Shown in pieces: positions 15,414 to 23,385 of a stretch of 24,895 nt of DNA. The notes beneath the pieces are model-generated. The model had not been told where the DNA came from. It saw nothing but the letters and a program-made list of their open reading frames with translations, and made no database searches. The position numbers and the translations under genes are program-made. Source of the DNA: an uncultured Oribacterium sp. (GTDB lineage: Bacteria > Bacillota > Clostridia > Lachnospirales > Lachnospiraceae); contig CAAGKO010000058.1 of NCBI GenBank assembly GCA_900770445.1, forward strand, positions 1 to 24,895, written 5' to 3'. Numbering within the stretch: the first letter of the stretch is position 1; every line of letters begins with the position of its first letter.

Positions 15414-15483
15414 TTAAGGATTTCGTAAGGGGGTCTGACCCCATTACGAAATTCTTAAGATGAGCGTAAGGGGGTCAAACCCC
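15413..15483. repeat. Hairpin-forming repeat element (GGGGTC-TGACCCC type)
   Basis: 15413-15435 pairs with 15437-15459 over 23 positions with a single-base centre, one G.T pair and one mismatch, giving an almost uninterrupted cruciform-like inverted repeat. A 19-nt motif is repeated directly at 15424-15442 and 15465-15483 (CGTAAGGGGGTCTGACCCC and CGTAAGGGGGTCAAACCCC, period 41). Such palindromic intergenic units resemble REP or MITE-type elements. No transposase is present in this window. It lies between the ROK kinase stop and the histidine kinase start. Confidence 0.7.
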
Positions 15484-15489
15484 GTCGTT

Positions 15490-16440
15490 TCAGTTCGTCA
15501 GGACCAGCTTCGCGCTGCCGTAGATGCCGGCGTCGTTGCCGAGGGTGGCGAGCACGATGTCTGCCTTCTTCGTGAGGATCGGCGTGTAGTCTGCATAGTG
15601 CTTCTTCACGAGGTCGATCAGGTACTGACCGGCTCTGGAAACACCGCCGCCGATGACATAGATCTCCGGATCCGCCACCATGGAGATGGTCGCGAGGGCG
15701 CGGCCGAGGTAGTACATGCTGGTGTCGATGGTCTTCACCGCGAGCGGATCACCAGCCTTCGCACAGTCGCAGACATCACGGGCACTCAGCGCATCGCCGA
15801 ACGCACGCATCGTGGAAGCTTCATCGCTCGCCGCGAGATTACGCTTCGCCTCACGGACGATGCCGGTCGCGCTGGCCACCTGCTCGAGGCAGCCGTGGCC
15901 ACCGCAGTTGCAGGCCTCCTGCTCACCGTCACGCACCTGGATATGGCCGATCTCTGCGCCGGCGCCATGAACGCCTGCGATGATCTGACCATCGATGATG
16001 AGTCCCCCACCGACACCGGTACCGAGGGTCACCATCACGAGATTATCGTGGCCTTTACCGCCACCCTGCCACATCTCGCCCAGGGCGGCAACATTGGCAT
16101 CGTTTCCGACGGCACAGCGGATCTTTCCGCCCATCAGTTTCTGCATCTCCTTCGCCGGCCAGTGATCATGCCAGCCGAGGTTGACGCAGACGTGCACATA
16201 GCCGTTCGGCTCGACCGGACCCGGCACACCGATACCGATGCCCTCGATGTCCGTGCGCTCGATGCCCTTCTCCTCGAGGCGCTTCTTCAGCGCATCTGCG
16301 ACATCCGGAAGGATATACTTTCCGTCCTCTTCCTTACGGGTCGGCACCTCCCACTTATCCATCAGAACACCGGTGAGTGTGAAGATACCGCACTTCACCG
16401 TCGTTCCGCCTACATCAACACCTACACAATACTGATTCAT
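15490..16440 (-). CDS. glcK: ROK-family glucokinase
   Basis: It phosphorylates glucose or a related sugar with ATP in the cytoplasm. The 316-residue protein has an N-terminal ATP phosphate motif DVGGTTVKCGIF (9-20), GVGVP-like GIGIGVPGPV (67-76), catalytic GNDANVAALGE (D114), LGTGVGGG (139-146), H166 and the ROK zinc cluster CNCGGHGCLE (C177, C179, C184). Length and motifs are typical of Firmicutes GlcK and there is no N-terminal helix-turn-helix, so it is a kinase rather than an NagC-like repressor. The ATG at 16440 follows AGGAGG. It starts 12 nt after the DUF5711 stop, implying co-transcription. Substrate specificity beyond glucose cannot be read from sequence. Confidence 0.94.
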   Translation of the reverse strand: MNQYCVGVDVGGTTVKCGIFTLTGVLMDKWEVPTRKEEDGKYILPDVADALKKRLEEKGIERTDIEGIGIGVPGPVEPNGYVHVCVNLGWHDHWPAKEMQKLMGGKIRCAVGNDANVAALGEMWQGGGKGHDNLVMVTLGTGVGGGLIIDGQIIAGVHGAGAEIGHIQVRDGEQEACNCGGHGCLEQVASATGIVREAKRNLAASDEASTMRAFGDALSARDVCDCAKAGDPLAVKTIDTSMYYLGRALATISMVADPEIYVIGGGVSRAGQYLIDLVKKHYADYTPILTKKADIVLATLGNDAGIYGSAKLVLTN

Positions 16441-16452
16441 ATGAGCCCCCTC

Positions 16453-17730
16453 CTACTTCAGCTTGACTGATTCCATCGCACCCGCACTTCCGATGAGCAG
16501 ATCGAGGCCCAGCGGATTTCTCACTCCACGCGCCACCCGCGCTCTGGAGATCGAGGTATCGATGTTGCCGCTGTACTTCAGTGTGCCGCTCATGTCGTAA
16601 AGCTGGAGCGTGGTATTATTATAAACCAGGACCCTGTCCTGATCGATATCGAAGTTTGTATAATTCAGCTGGAACGGCGTCGAGAACACGGTCTGCCCGT
16701 TCAGCCGGTATACGGTCAGCATGTACGGATCCGCGGAGGTCTCCGAATCGCTGTTATCCGTGATGACGCCGATATAGTCGTCCGCATAGCTGATCGCCTG
16801 GATCGTCTGCTCGATCTCAACCTTCTGGCTGAGCTCCGGGCTCGTCAGCACCTTCGTACTGAAGAACGCGATGCCGCCATCATAGAAGGCCTGCGCATGC
16901 GTATCGTCCGAAAAGTGCACCCGGCCGGCGAGATGTCCGCTGAAATCATCGGTGAAGCCGCCCACGACACGGTTGCTGCCGGCGTTCTGGCCGATTTCAC
17001 TCAGATTATAGAAGATGACCTTATTCTGGATCGTTCCGTTCTCGATGGAGGCGAAGGAAGCGATCAGCTCCGTGCCATCCGGTGAAACGGCGATGTCCAC
17101 CGGATATCCGTCACCGTCGAGCACCGACTTGATGGAAATATCCAGCGCCGCACCCTCCTTCGAGAAGACGGTGATATAGCTCGCCTTCGAATCCTCGAGA
17201 AGCGCATAAGTGACGCCGGTGCCGGCCACCGATATCTTCGTAATCGGCAGATTCGTCTCCGCCTGTCCGGTGGTGCCGGTCTTATTCATGATGTAGATCG
17301 CGGTCTTGCCTTGATCGGCGATCGCGCAGTAGTCTCCGTTGATGGAGACATACGGGCTGTTCATCTCATAGGACTGGTTCCATATGGTCTTGCCCGACGA
17401 ATCGATGTAGGTCGCACCATCCCGGGTCACCTTCAGGAAGCCATCGCCGAAGATCTCGTAATCCTCATAATCCGACTCGCTCACGCCGTTCTCACCGGTG
17501 AAGCTGTTCCGCCAGTTCTGCGAAAAGCCCGTATACGGTCGCTTCATCATGTAGATCGCACCCGCCACGAGCGCGCCGAGCACCAGCACGACGACGAGAA
17601 AAACGAGGAAGCGGCGTCGACTGCGTCTCCGCTTCCCCTTCTCCTCCGCCTCCTGCTGCAGCAGGTCTTTCGTATCGACGACACGACTGCGCAGCTCCTG
17701 TTTTCGATTTTCTCTCTCAATATCTGCCAT
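16453..17730 (-). CDS. DUF5711-like single-pass membrane protein with extracellular beta-propeller-type domain
   Basis: The function is unknown. From the ATG at 17730 (425 residues) there is a charged cytoplasmic N-terminus (about 1-41, ending in an arginine/lysine cluster) and one membrane segment (about 42-61, FLVFLVVVLVLGALVAGAIY). A large outer domain follows, made of repeated short beta-rich blocks such as TYIDSSGKTIWNQSYEM, YITVFSKEGAALDIS and YMLTVYRLNGQTVF, consistent with WD40/PQQ-like blades. The pattern matches the DUF5711 family by recollection. Start choice: a GTG nine bases upstream would sit too near AGGAG, whereas the ATG has an 11-nt spacing. It lies in a probable operon with the nucleotidyltransferase and ROK kinase, suggesting an envelope-related role. 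Confidence 0.82.
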   Translation of the reverse strand: MADIERENRKQELRSRVVDTKDLLQQEAEEKGKRRRSRRRFLVFLVVVLVLGALVAGAIYMMKRPYTGFSQNWRNSFTGENGVSESDYEDYEIFGDGFLKVTRDGATYIDSSGKTIWNQSYEMNSPYVSINGDYCAIADQGKTAIYIMNKTGTTGQAETNLPITKISVAGTGVTYALLEDSKASYITVFSKEGAALDISIKSVLDGDGYPVDIAVSPDGTELIASFASIENGTIQNKVIFYNLSEIGQNAGSNRVVGGFTDDFSGHLAGRVHFSDDTHAQAFYDGGIAFFSTKVLTSPELSQKVEIEQTIQAISYADDYIGVITDNSDSETSADPYMLTVYRLNGQTVFSTPFQLNYTNFDIDQDRVLVYNNTTLQLYDMSGTLKYSGNIDTSISRARVARGVRNPLGLDLLIGSAGAMESVKLK

Positions 17731-17738
17731 AAAGGGCA

Positions 17739-17825
17739 CTACTCCTGCTTTTCAGACTGCTCTGCATCCCGTTCCGGGGCGGCTTCATCCACGGTTTCGG
17801 CCAATGTCGACGCCGATCGGTACAT
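17739..17825 (-). CDS. Possible small 28-residue ORF upstream of the DUF5711 gene
   Basis: An ATG at 17825 opens 28 acidic, hydrophilic codons (beginning MYRSASTLAETVDEA) ending in TAG at 17741-17739. The AGGAG that serves the DUF5711 gene lies within its last codons, so translational coupling is possible. It has only a GGGCGGG-like upstream sequence and no known family. It may be chance open sequence in the 108-nt spacer. Confidence 0.2.
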   Translation of the reverse strand: MYRSASTLAETVDEAAPERDAEQSEKQE

Positions 17826-17847
17826 ACCCGCCCTGAACGAATGCTTC

Positions 17848-18768
17848 TTAATATAAGCTCTGTGGATATACGCCCTGATCTACGAGCTCCTGTAAGGACT
17901 GCTGCACGGCTTCCTTATCCTCTGCATAGGTCACGCCGAACCAGCGGTCATGATCCTTCAGTACCTTCACCGTCGCCTGACCTGCGAGCATCAGCTTCGA
18001 AAGCTCTGCCGGAAGGAGATACTCACTCTTCATCTCCTGACCGTGCTCATCGAGCCATGCCGGGAAATTCTCGATGAGGACATCCAGGTACTTCTCCGGA
18101 AGACCGAACATGTTCATGGAAACGATCGCATTGCCATCGACTTCGACCGGATTTCCATCACCATCCTTACCCATAAGCTTTCCGTCCGCCTGCTTCGCGA
18201 TGTCATAGGTCTCGTCGATCTCGTGGAGATAGCCGCCCTCGCCCATCACACAGACACCACGGTTGACGGTGCCGTGATCCGACAGGGTGTTTCCCACGAT
18301 GTAGCCGGCCATGCACATATCGAAGGCCGGTGCATCCTCGTCCATGGTATTTACGAGATAGTCATGAATCAGTTTGAAGCCCTCACGGCCATAGAAGTCG
18401 TCCGCGTTGATGACGGCGAACGGGCAGTCGATGAGATCCCGCACCTGGATCAGTGCATGCGCGGTACCCCACGGCTTCTTTCTGCCCTCCGGCACACGGT
18501 AGCCCTCCGGCAGCTTGTCGATCTCCTGGAAAGCATACTTACACTTCGCGATCTTCTCGACACGGTCGCCGATGATCTCGCGGAAATCCTTCTCGATGTC
18601 CTTACGGATGATAAACACAATCTCATCAAATCCGGCTTCCAGTGCATCGTGGATGGAATAATCCATGATGATCTCACCGCTCGGTCCCAGCTTCGCCAGC
18701 TGTTTGATACCACCGCCGAAACGGGATCCCAGACCTGCTGCCATAATTACCAGTGCCGTTTTTTTCAT
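17848..18768 (-). CDS. Sugar-phosphate nucleotidyltransferase (NTP_transferase family)
   Basis: It is predicted to join a nucleoside triphosphate to a sugar or alditol phosphate, giving an activated precursor for glycan synthesis. The 306-residue protein has the N-terminal loop LVIMAAGLGSRFGGG-IKQL (6-24), GRKKPWGTAHAL (95-106) and the metal-binding aspartates in VINADDFYG (119-127). It lacks a left-handed helix acyltransferase domain. The C-terminal half is less conserved, so the sugar and nucleotide are not assigned. The start MKKTALVIMAAG follows GAGGGAGTAAAG. It leads the three-gene run with DUF5711 and the ROK kinase, compatible with hexose activation for cell-surface polysaccharide. Confidence 0.88.
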   Translation of the reverse strand: MKKTALVIMAAGLGSRFGGGIKQLAKLGPSGEIIMDYSIHDALEAGFDEIVFIIRKDIEKDFREIIGDRVEKIAKCKYAFQEIDKLPEGYRVPEGRKKPWGTAHALIQVRDLIDCPFAVINADDFYGREGFKLIHDYLVNTMDEDAPAFDMCMAGYIVGNTLSDHGTVNRGVCVMGEGGYLHEIDETYDIAKQADGKLMGKDGDGNPVEVDGNAIVSMNMFGLPEKYLDVLIENFPAWLDEHGQEMKSEYLLPAELSKLMLAGQATVKVLKDHDRWFGVTYAEDKEAVQQSLQELVDQGVYPQSLY

Positions 18769-18897
18769 TTTACTTTACTCCCTCTCTCGTCCGCAGAACG
18801 CGGGCAATCTCCTATCCTATACTTATGTATGTTTCTACCGAACTGCATCTCCCCATCATCCCGACATCGGCCGGTCAGAGAAGTGCATATTCATATA

Positions 18898-20085
18898 TCA
18901 GTAGCCGAGCCACGCGCCGTCTGCGCCGACGTGAAGCCCATCCGGGGTGGTCGTGTTCGTCAGCATCGCCCCGAAGGTGCCGTCGTGCAGCTGGTTGAAG
19001 TAGTAGAACTTATCGTTGATCTTCCACCAGCCATGGAGCATCGCGCCGTAGGTGGCGCCCTGTGTCGTATTCAGCAGATACCAGCGGCCATCCACACGCT
19101 GGAGGCCGGTCAGCATCGCGCCGTCCGATCCCATGAGATACCAGTTGAGGCCGTCCGGACAGATCCAGCCGGTCAGGAACTGATTGCCGGCGATGTAGTA
19201 CCACTTATTCATGTACTGCATCCACTGTCCGCTGCCCGTGCCGGTCACACCGGTCGGATTCAGGGTGCTCGCCGGACTGCCCTGCTGGAGGTTGAAGCCC
19301 GGGCCGAAGATCTTTTCCGCGTTGTTCTTCACCTTGACGGTCGATGTGCTCGTGACGATCGCGTTGGAACGCGCGGTCGGGATCGAGAAGCTGTAGTCGG
19401 ACTCAGTCTTGTCACCATCGATCGTCGCATCATCACAGATGAACATGGACTTCGCCATGAAACCGCCTCCATCGCCGGAGGCCGCGGCCTGCACGGAGAT
19501 GTGGTCGACCGAGCGGCCACCTGAGTTGTAGCCAGAGACATTGACCGCGTGCTTCGGACCGGTCACCGAGGTTTTATTTTCATGATGATCACCCTCTGCG
19601 TCCGTCCAGTAGATATAGACGTTATACTTCGTCGCGTAGCTTACCTTATCCCAGCTGATCTCATCGCCGTTATGCTCGAAGCCGGTCGGATTCTTCAGTA
19701 CGTAGAACGGGTAGGTGGTACAGCGGAGGCGGATCGCGTTTTCATTCCGGCTCAGCATCTCGACCTTCGTCGCGCCGAGGACCTCGACCGCACAGGTTTC
19801 GGTGAAGGTATTGCCCGTCATCGGATGGACCTCGACCGTGTAGGTGTAGGACTTGCCCGGCTTCGTCCGGTCGCCGGAGGTGCTGTAATCATACACGAAG
19901 TAGAGATGATCGTAGGTCGCCGGCTCCTCGCCGCTCGACATATCGCCGGCGGTCATACTGCTCTCCTCTTCCGGGGCCAGATCGATACGCACGGTACTGA
20001 TTCCGGCCGCCATCGCCGTCACCGCGCTCATCGCGGACAGCATCACACAGGCTGCCGCCGTCAGGAAAAACGTACGAAGTTTCAT
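18898..20085 (-). CDS. Secreted protein with C-terminal cell-wall/glycan-binding-type repeats
   Basis: This is an exported protein of 395 residues. A signal peptide (1-27; MKLRTFFLTAAACVML, cleavage near AMA-AG) precedes a beta-rich region. That region contains two fibronectin-III-like stretches (about 45-130 and 135-210; EISWDKVSYATKYNVYIYW), then a serine/threonine-rich linker. The last ~110 residues hold aromatic repeats of the choline/glucan-binding type: GLNWYLMGSDGAMLTG, GRWYLLNTTQGATYGAML, DKFYYFNQLHDGTFGAML and a final DGAWLGY. No catalytic domain is evident. ATG 20085 is preferred to GTG 20094 because GGAG is 8 nt upstream of it. It probably binds its own wall or a polysaccharide; the ligand is unknown. 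The 129-nt gap 18769-18897 holds no recognised feature besides the next gene's ribosome binding site. Confidence 0.85.
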   Translation of the reverse strand: MKLRTFFLTAAACVMLSAMSAVTAMAAGISTVRIDLAPEEESSMTAGDMSSGEEPATYDHLYFVYDYSTSGDRTKPGKSYTYTVEVHPMTGNTFTETCAVEVLGATKVEMLSRNENAIRLRCTTYPFYVLKNPTGFEHNGDEISWDKVSYATKYNVYIYWTDAEGDHHENKTSVTGPKHAVNVSGYNSGGRSVDHISVQAAASGDGGGFMAKSMFICDDATIDGDKTESDYSFSIPTARSNAIVTSTSTVKVKNNAEKIFGPGFNLQQGSPASTLNPTGVTGTGSGQWMQYMNKWYYIAGNQFLTGWICPDGLNWYLMGSDGAMLTGLQRVDGRWYLLNTTQGATYGAMLHGWWKINDKFYYFNQLHDGTFGAMLTNTTTPDGLHVGADGAWLGY

Positions 20086-20114
20086 CCGCGCCACTCCTTT
20101 CTTTTCTATGTCAT

Positions 20115-20133
20115 GAACCCTTTCGAAGGGTTC
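20115..20133. promoter_or_regulatory. Perfect hairpin in the 5' region of the secreted repeat protein gene
   Basis: GAACCCTT-TCG-AAGGGTTC forms an 8-bp perfect stem 30 nt upstream of the ATG at 20085. There is no T run. It could be an operator or an mRNA leader hairpin. The 20086-20320 interval also holds the promoter of the divergent HIT gene. Confidence 0.4.
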
Positions 20134-20230
20134 GTAAAGTGCCGATAAATCATCATCTTATTGTACCAAGTTATGCGGGGGTTGTGAACCTCCCTCGGCC
20201 AAAATCGAAGATATTGGCCTCTGTAAGCGC

Positions 20231-20259
20231 TTTCCATACTGCGTCATCGGTGGTATAAT
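20231..20259 (+). promoter_or_regulatory. Promoter of the HIT-family gene
   Basis: TTTCCA (20231-20236), a 17-nt spacer and a perfect extended -10 TGG-TATAAT (hexamer 20254-20259). The predicted transcription start falls at about 20266, next to an in-frame ATG at 20267. The Shine-Dalgarno start is at 20321. Confidence 0.75.
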
Positions 20260-20320
20260 CGTAAAAATGAACATAAGCGTGCTGGTCGACAGCACGAGCA
20301 TGAAAAAGGAGGATTTTGAT

Positions 20321-20767
20321 ATGGCAGATATGGCGAAGGAACATCCAGACTGTGCGTACTGCGCAAAGGGCGAGCTGGTAAAGAAGTTCGGTTATGAAAT
20401 CTGTGAGCTTCCGGCTTCCACCGTTTATCTTTTCAAGGAGCAGAGCCATCCGGGCAGATGCATCGTGGCATCGAAGCACCACGTATCCGAGATGCTGGAG
20501 CTCAGTGAGGCCGATCGCGCAGCTTTTATCGCGGATGTCGTAACGGTTGCCAATGCGATTCATGCGGTATGCCACCCGAACAAGCTGAACTACGGTATGT
20601 ACGGCGACACGGGCTGCCATCTTCACATGCACCTCGTTCCGAAGTATAAGGATCAGTTCGAGTGGGGCGGCACCTTCGCGATGGATCCGAACATGAATAA
20701 GATCACCGACGAGGCCGAGCTCGAGAAGATCGCTGCACCGCTTCGCGACGCGATTCTCGGAAAGTGA
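20321..20767 (+). CDS. HIT-family (histidine triad) nucleotide hydrolase/transferase
   Basis: HIT proteins hydrolyse or transfer nucleoside monophosphate groups. The 148-residue protein has CAYCAKGEL near the N-terminus (a C-x-x-C pair), the core fold, and the active-site triad HLHMHLVPK (about 100-108) preceded by NYGMYGDTGC. Length is typical. The ATG at 20321 follows AAGGAGG with 8-nt spacing. An in-frame ATG at 20267, at the predicted transcript 5' end, would add 18 residues that are not typical of the family. The gene is alone, with its own promoter and terminator. The physiological substrate is not deducible. Confidence 0.94.
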   Translation: MADMAKEHPDCAYCAKGELVKKFGYEICELPASTVYLFKEQSHPGRCIVASKHHVSEMLELSEADRAAFIADVVTVANAIHAVCHPNKLNYGMYGDTGCHLHMHLVPKYKDQFEWGGTFAMDPNMNKITDEAELEKIAAPLRDAILGK

Positions 20768-20784
20768 AATTAAAATCTGAAAGA

Positions 20785-20814
20785 CGGGAGGATATCGATT
20801 CCTCCCGCCTTTTT
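20785..20814 (+). terminator. Intrinsic terminator of the HIT gene
   Basis: CGGGAGGA (20785-20792) pairs with TCCTCCCG (20800-20807) around a 7-nt loop and is followed by TTTTT (20810-20814). It begins 18 nt after the stop codon. Confidence 0.9.
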
Positions 20815-20897
20815 CGGACCACCGATGATAGATTCTTCTATGGACGGAAGCTGGCAGATTTCCGCCTGTAGGAACATGGATCCATGTCTATAAATCT

Positions 20898-20936
20898 AAA
20901 ACCGGAAGACATCTGTGCACTGTCTTCCGGTTTTTT
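20898..20936. terminator. Intrinsic terminator of the threonine aldolase gene (bidirectional)
   Basis: AAAACCGGAAGACA (20898-20911) pairs perfectly with 20921-20934 around a 9-nt loop. It lies 1 nt from the aldolase stop. T runs exist on both strands (six on plus; TTTTAGATTT on minus), so it also backs up the HIT terminator. Between the two terminators lies a 14-nt perfect palindrome ACATGGATCCATGT (20874-20887). Confidence 0.85.
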
Positions 20937-20937
20937 A

Positions 20938-21978
20938 TCACTTCACTTCGTCGAGAATCTCCGCGAGGGCGGCGACCTGTGCACTCGTGGTTGCCCAGGA
21001 GCTACAGAAGCGGACGACCATCTGATCCTCGCCGTACGGCTCCCACGGGGTGCAGATGACGTCCCGCGCCTTCAGCGCCTCGAGCGTCGTCTTCGGCAGG
21101 ATCACGAACTGCTGGTTCGTCGGAGAGTTCAGGAAAAACGCGTATCCGCGGTCACGGAAAACCGCCTTGAGCTCCTCTGCGCGGTCGATGGCATTGACCG
21201 AAATCTCCGTGTAGAGATGGTCGGTGAACAACGCGTCGAACTGCACGGCATTGAGGCGGCCCTTCGCGAGCAGTGCGCCATGCTCCTTGATCATCGTCAC
21301 CATCTGCTTCGGTGCCCCGCCGTGCGGATACACGACGGCCTCGCCGCAGAGTGCGCCGACCTTCGTGCCACCGATGTAGAACACATCCGTGAGTCGGGCA
21401 ATGTCTTCGATCGTTACGTCGGTATCGCGGCTCATGAGTCCGTAGCCGAGACGTGCGCCATCGAGGAAGAGCGGAAGCTTCCACTTCCGGCAGACCTCAG
21501 CGATCGCCTCGAGCTCCGCCTTCCGGTAGAGCGTGCCGTACTCGGTCGGATGGCTGATGTAGACCATGCCCGGGAACACCATGTGATCGTGGTCGCCGTC
21601 CGCATAGAACGCTGCCACCATGTGGTCGAGCTCCGCGGCATCCATCTTGCCGTCGTGGCTCGGAATCGCCAGGACCTTGTGGCCAGTGAACTCGATGGCA
21701 CCTGCCTCATGACAGTTGACATGACCGGACTGCACAGCGACCACACCCTCGTACATCCGAAGCGTCGTATCGATCACCGTCTGGTTCGTCTGCGTGCCAC
21801 CGGTCAGGAAAAAGATTTCCGCCTCCGGATGTCCGATAAATGCGCGGATCTTCTCCTTCGCACGGTCACTGTAGATATCGGTACCGTAGCCCGTCAGCTG
21901 CTCCATATTCGTCCGTGTCAGTGCCTCCAGCACCTTCGGATGACAGCCCTCTGTATAATCACTTGCAAAATTCAGCAT
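20938..21978 (-). CDS. PLP-dependent threonine aldolase family enzyme (beta-eliminating lyase)
   Basis: It is predicted to cleave L-threonine or L-allo-threonine to glycine and acetaldehyde. The protein has 346 residues from the ATG at 21978, chosen because AGGAGG lies just upstream and MLNFASDYTEG is the normal family start. Longer in-frame starts would cross the promoter. PLP fold type I features: LTGGTQTNQTVI (58-69) for phosphate contacts, SGHVNCHEAGAIE (84-96), HPTEYGTLY, LDGARLGYGL (172-181, Asp for the pyridine nitrogen) and the Schiff-base lysine K206 in YIGGTKVGAL. Stereospecificity is not assignable by eye. The gene has its own promoter and terminator. Confidence 0.93.
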   Translation of the reverse strand: MLNFASDYTEGCHPKVLEALTRTNMEQLTGYGTDIYSDRAKEKIRAFIGHPEAEIFFLTGGTQTNQTVIDTTLRMYEGVVAVQSGHVNCHEAGAIEFTGHKVLAIPSHDGKMDAAELDHMVAAFYADGDHDHMVFPGMVYISHPTEYGTLYRKAELEAIAEVCRKWKLPLFLDGARLGYGLMSRDTDVTIEDIARLTDVFYIGGTKVGALCGEAVVYPHGGAPKQMVTMIKEHGALLAKGRLNAVQFDALFTDHLYTEISVNAIDRAEELKAVFRDRGYAFFLNSPTNQQFVILPKTTLEALKARDVICTPWEPYGEDQMVVRFCSSWATTSAQVAALAEILDEVK

Positions 21979-22030
21979 GATCGTCCTCCTGGATTTTTCT
22001 CCGCCCTGTGCGGAAACATACATAGGAAGC

Positions 22031-22059
22031 ATTTTAACACTGCGCGGCGTTAAAGCCAA
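22031..22059 (-). promoter_or_regulatory. Promoter of the threonine aldolase gene with an embedded inverted repeat
   Basis: On the minus strand TTGGCT (22059-22054), a 17-nt spacer and TGT-TAAAAT (hexamer 22036-22031). An inverted repeat TTTAAC...GTTAAA (22033-22054) lies between and overlapping the two hexamers, a plausible repressor site. The start codon is about 50 nt downstream. The remaining bases up to 22167 hold no gene. Confidence 0.6.
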
Positions 22060-22167
22060 CTGATTTCGGAGCATATCGAAGCATATGCCCCCCCGCGCAT
22101 CAACGGGAAATAGAGATAAATAGTGGATAAATAATGGAATTTTGAATCGATTCAGATATTCTCCCTT

Positions 22168-23385
22168 TTATTCTGACAACTCTTTTAACACGTCACACAG
22201 CAATTCAAAGCCAGTCTGTATATCCGCTGCAGCGGTGGCTTCTGCCGGATTATGGCTGATACCTCCGATACTCGGCACGAAAATCATAGCGGTCGGGAAA
22301 TACCTTCCGAATATCATCGAGTCGTGACCGGCACCGCTGTTCATATGCTTATACGCGAGATGTTTCTCTTCACAGTGGCGCTCGATCACCTGCACCACGT
22401 TCGGATCCATTTTAACCGCCTTCAACCAGTGGTTTCGTGTAAGCCGGGTCTTAAAGCCATTGCTTTCGATGGATTCCAGCGCGCGCTTCAGAATCACCTC
22501 ATCCTGAAGCAGTGCCTCATCGCTGCCATCACGCATATCGATGAGCAGATTTACCCGATCCGCAATGACGTTCTGCATTCCTGGAAATACCTGTAGCATA
22601 CCATAGGTGAGGGTGGCAGACGGGGCCTGCTCCATCATCTGACGGGTAGACTCTGTGATAAATTCCGCCGCAGCCACCACAGGATCGTGCCGTAAAGGCA
22701 TCGAGGTGGTACCTGCATGGTTCTGGCTTCCCTGAATGGTCAGCTCATAGTCCATGATACCGACGATGCCGTCCACGATACCGATCTGCTTCTGCTCACT
22801 TTCAAGCACCGGTCCCTGTTCGATATGCAGCTCAACGATCGCTCGAATATCGTCACGTTCCGCGCTTTTCAGCGCTTCCGGCTGATACCCGGCAGATAAC
22901 AGTGCTTCCCGAAGTGTGACGCCATCACGGCTGACGCACTCCAGATCCTCTTCCGTCAGCGTGCCACAGATCCCACGGCTCCCCAGACAGTAGGAAGTGA
23001 AACGACTTCCTTCTTCCTCCATCAGCCCAGCCACTTCCAGACTGTACTTCGGAACGAAACCGGACTGCTTGAGATATCCCAGCGCTGCTAAACCGGTCAC
23101 AACGCCCAGTGCACCATCATATTTTCCACCGTTCTTCACGGTATCCAGGTGGGATCCCGTCAGTACGGTTCCAGGCTCTGTCCCCGGAAGCCGGCCATAC
23201 ACGTTACCGATCGCGTCCTCTCTGTATTCCAGCCCCAGTTCTTCGATCCACTCGCGCATGATCTTCTTCGCGGTTCTGTCTTCCGGAGTATAGGCTGCAC
23301 GCCAGATCTCTCCGTCGATGCGCGTCGCATCGGCCAGCTGACACAGCATTTCTTCGATTCTTACTCCCGCTTCGTTTTTCATCAT
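22168..23385 (-). CDS. M20-family amidohydrolase (allantoate amidohydrolase / N-carbamoyl-L-amino acid hydrolase type)
   Basis: It is predicted to hydrolyse a ureido or carbamoyl amide. The 405-residue protein has the dinuclear metal motifs of this branch: GSHLDTV (77-83, H79), GGKYDGALGV (86-95, D90), EEEGSRF (123-129) with the catalytic and metal glutamates, VELHIEQGP in the central part, a dimerisation lobe, and a C-terminal HDSMIF / ISHNPAE with the last metal histidine. The GGKYDG and EEGSRF forms separate it from M20 aminoacylases. ATG 23385 is chosen from GAGGTG with 6-nt spacing; ATG 23382 is equally possible. No purine or hydantoin genes adjoin, so the substrate is open. Confidence 0.92.
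   Translation of the reverse strand: MMKNEAGVRIEEMLCQLADATRIDGEIWRAAYTPEDRTAKKIMREWIEELGLEYREDAIGNVYGRLPGTEPGTVLTGSHLDTVKNGGKYDGALGVVTGLAALGYLKQSGFVPKYSLEVAGLMEEEGSRFTSYCLGSRGICGTLTEEDLECVSRDGVTLREALLSAGYQPEALKSAERDDIRAIVELHIEQGPVLESEQKQIGIVDGIVGIMDYELTIQGSQNHAGTTSMPLRHDPVVAAAEFITESTRQMMEQAPSATLTYGMLQVFPGMQNVIADRVNLLIDMRDGSDEALLQDEVILKRALESIESNGFKTRLTRNHWLKAVKMDPNVVQVIERHCEEKHLAYKHMNSGAGHDSMIFGRYFPTAMIFVPSIGGISHNPAEATAAADIQTGFELLCDVLKELSE

Noticed and set aside
20884..22053. 389-codon plus-strand open frame opposite the threonine aldolase gene
   Set aside because: It overlaps a terminator and the aldolase promoter and is the complement of a complete PLP enzyme.
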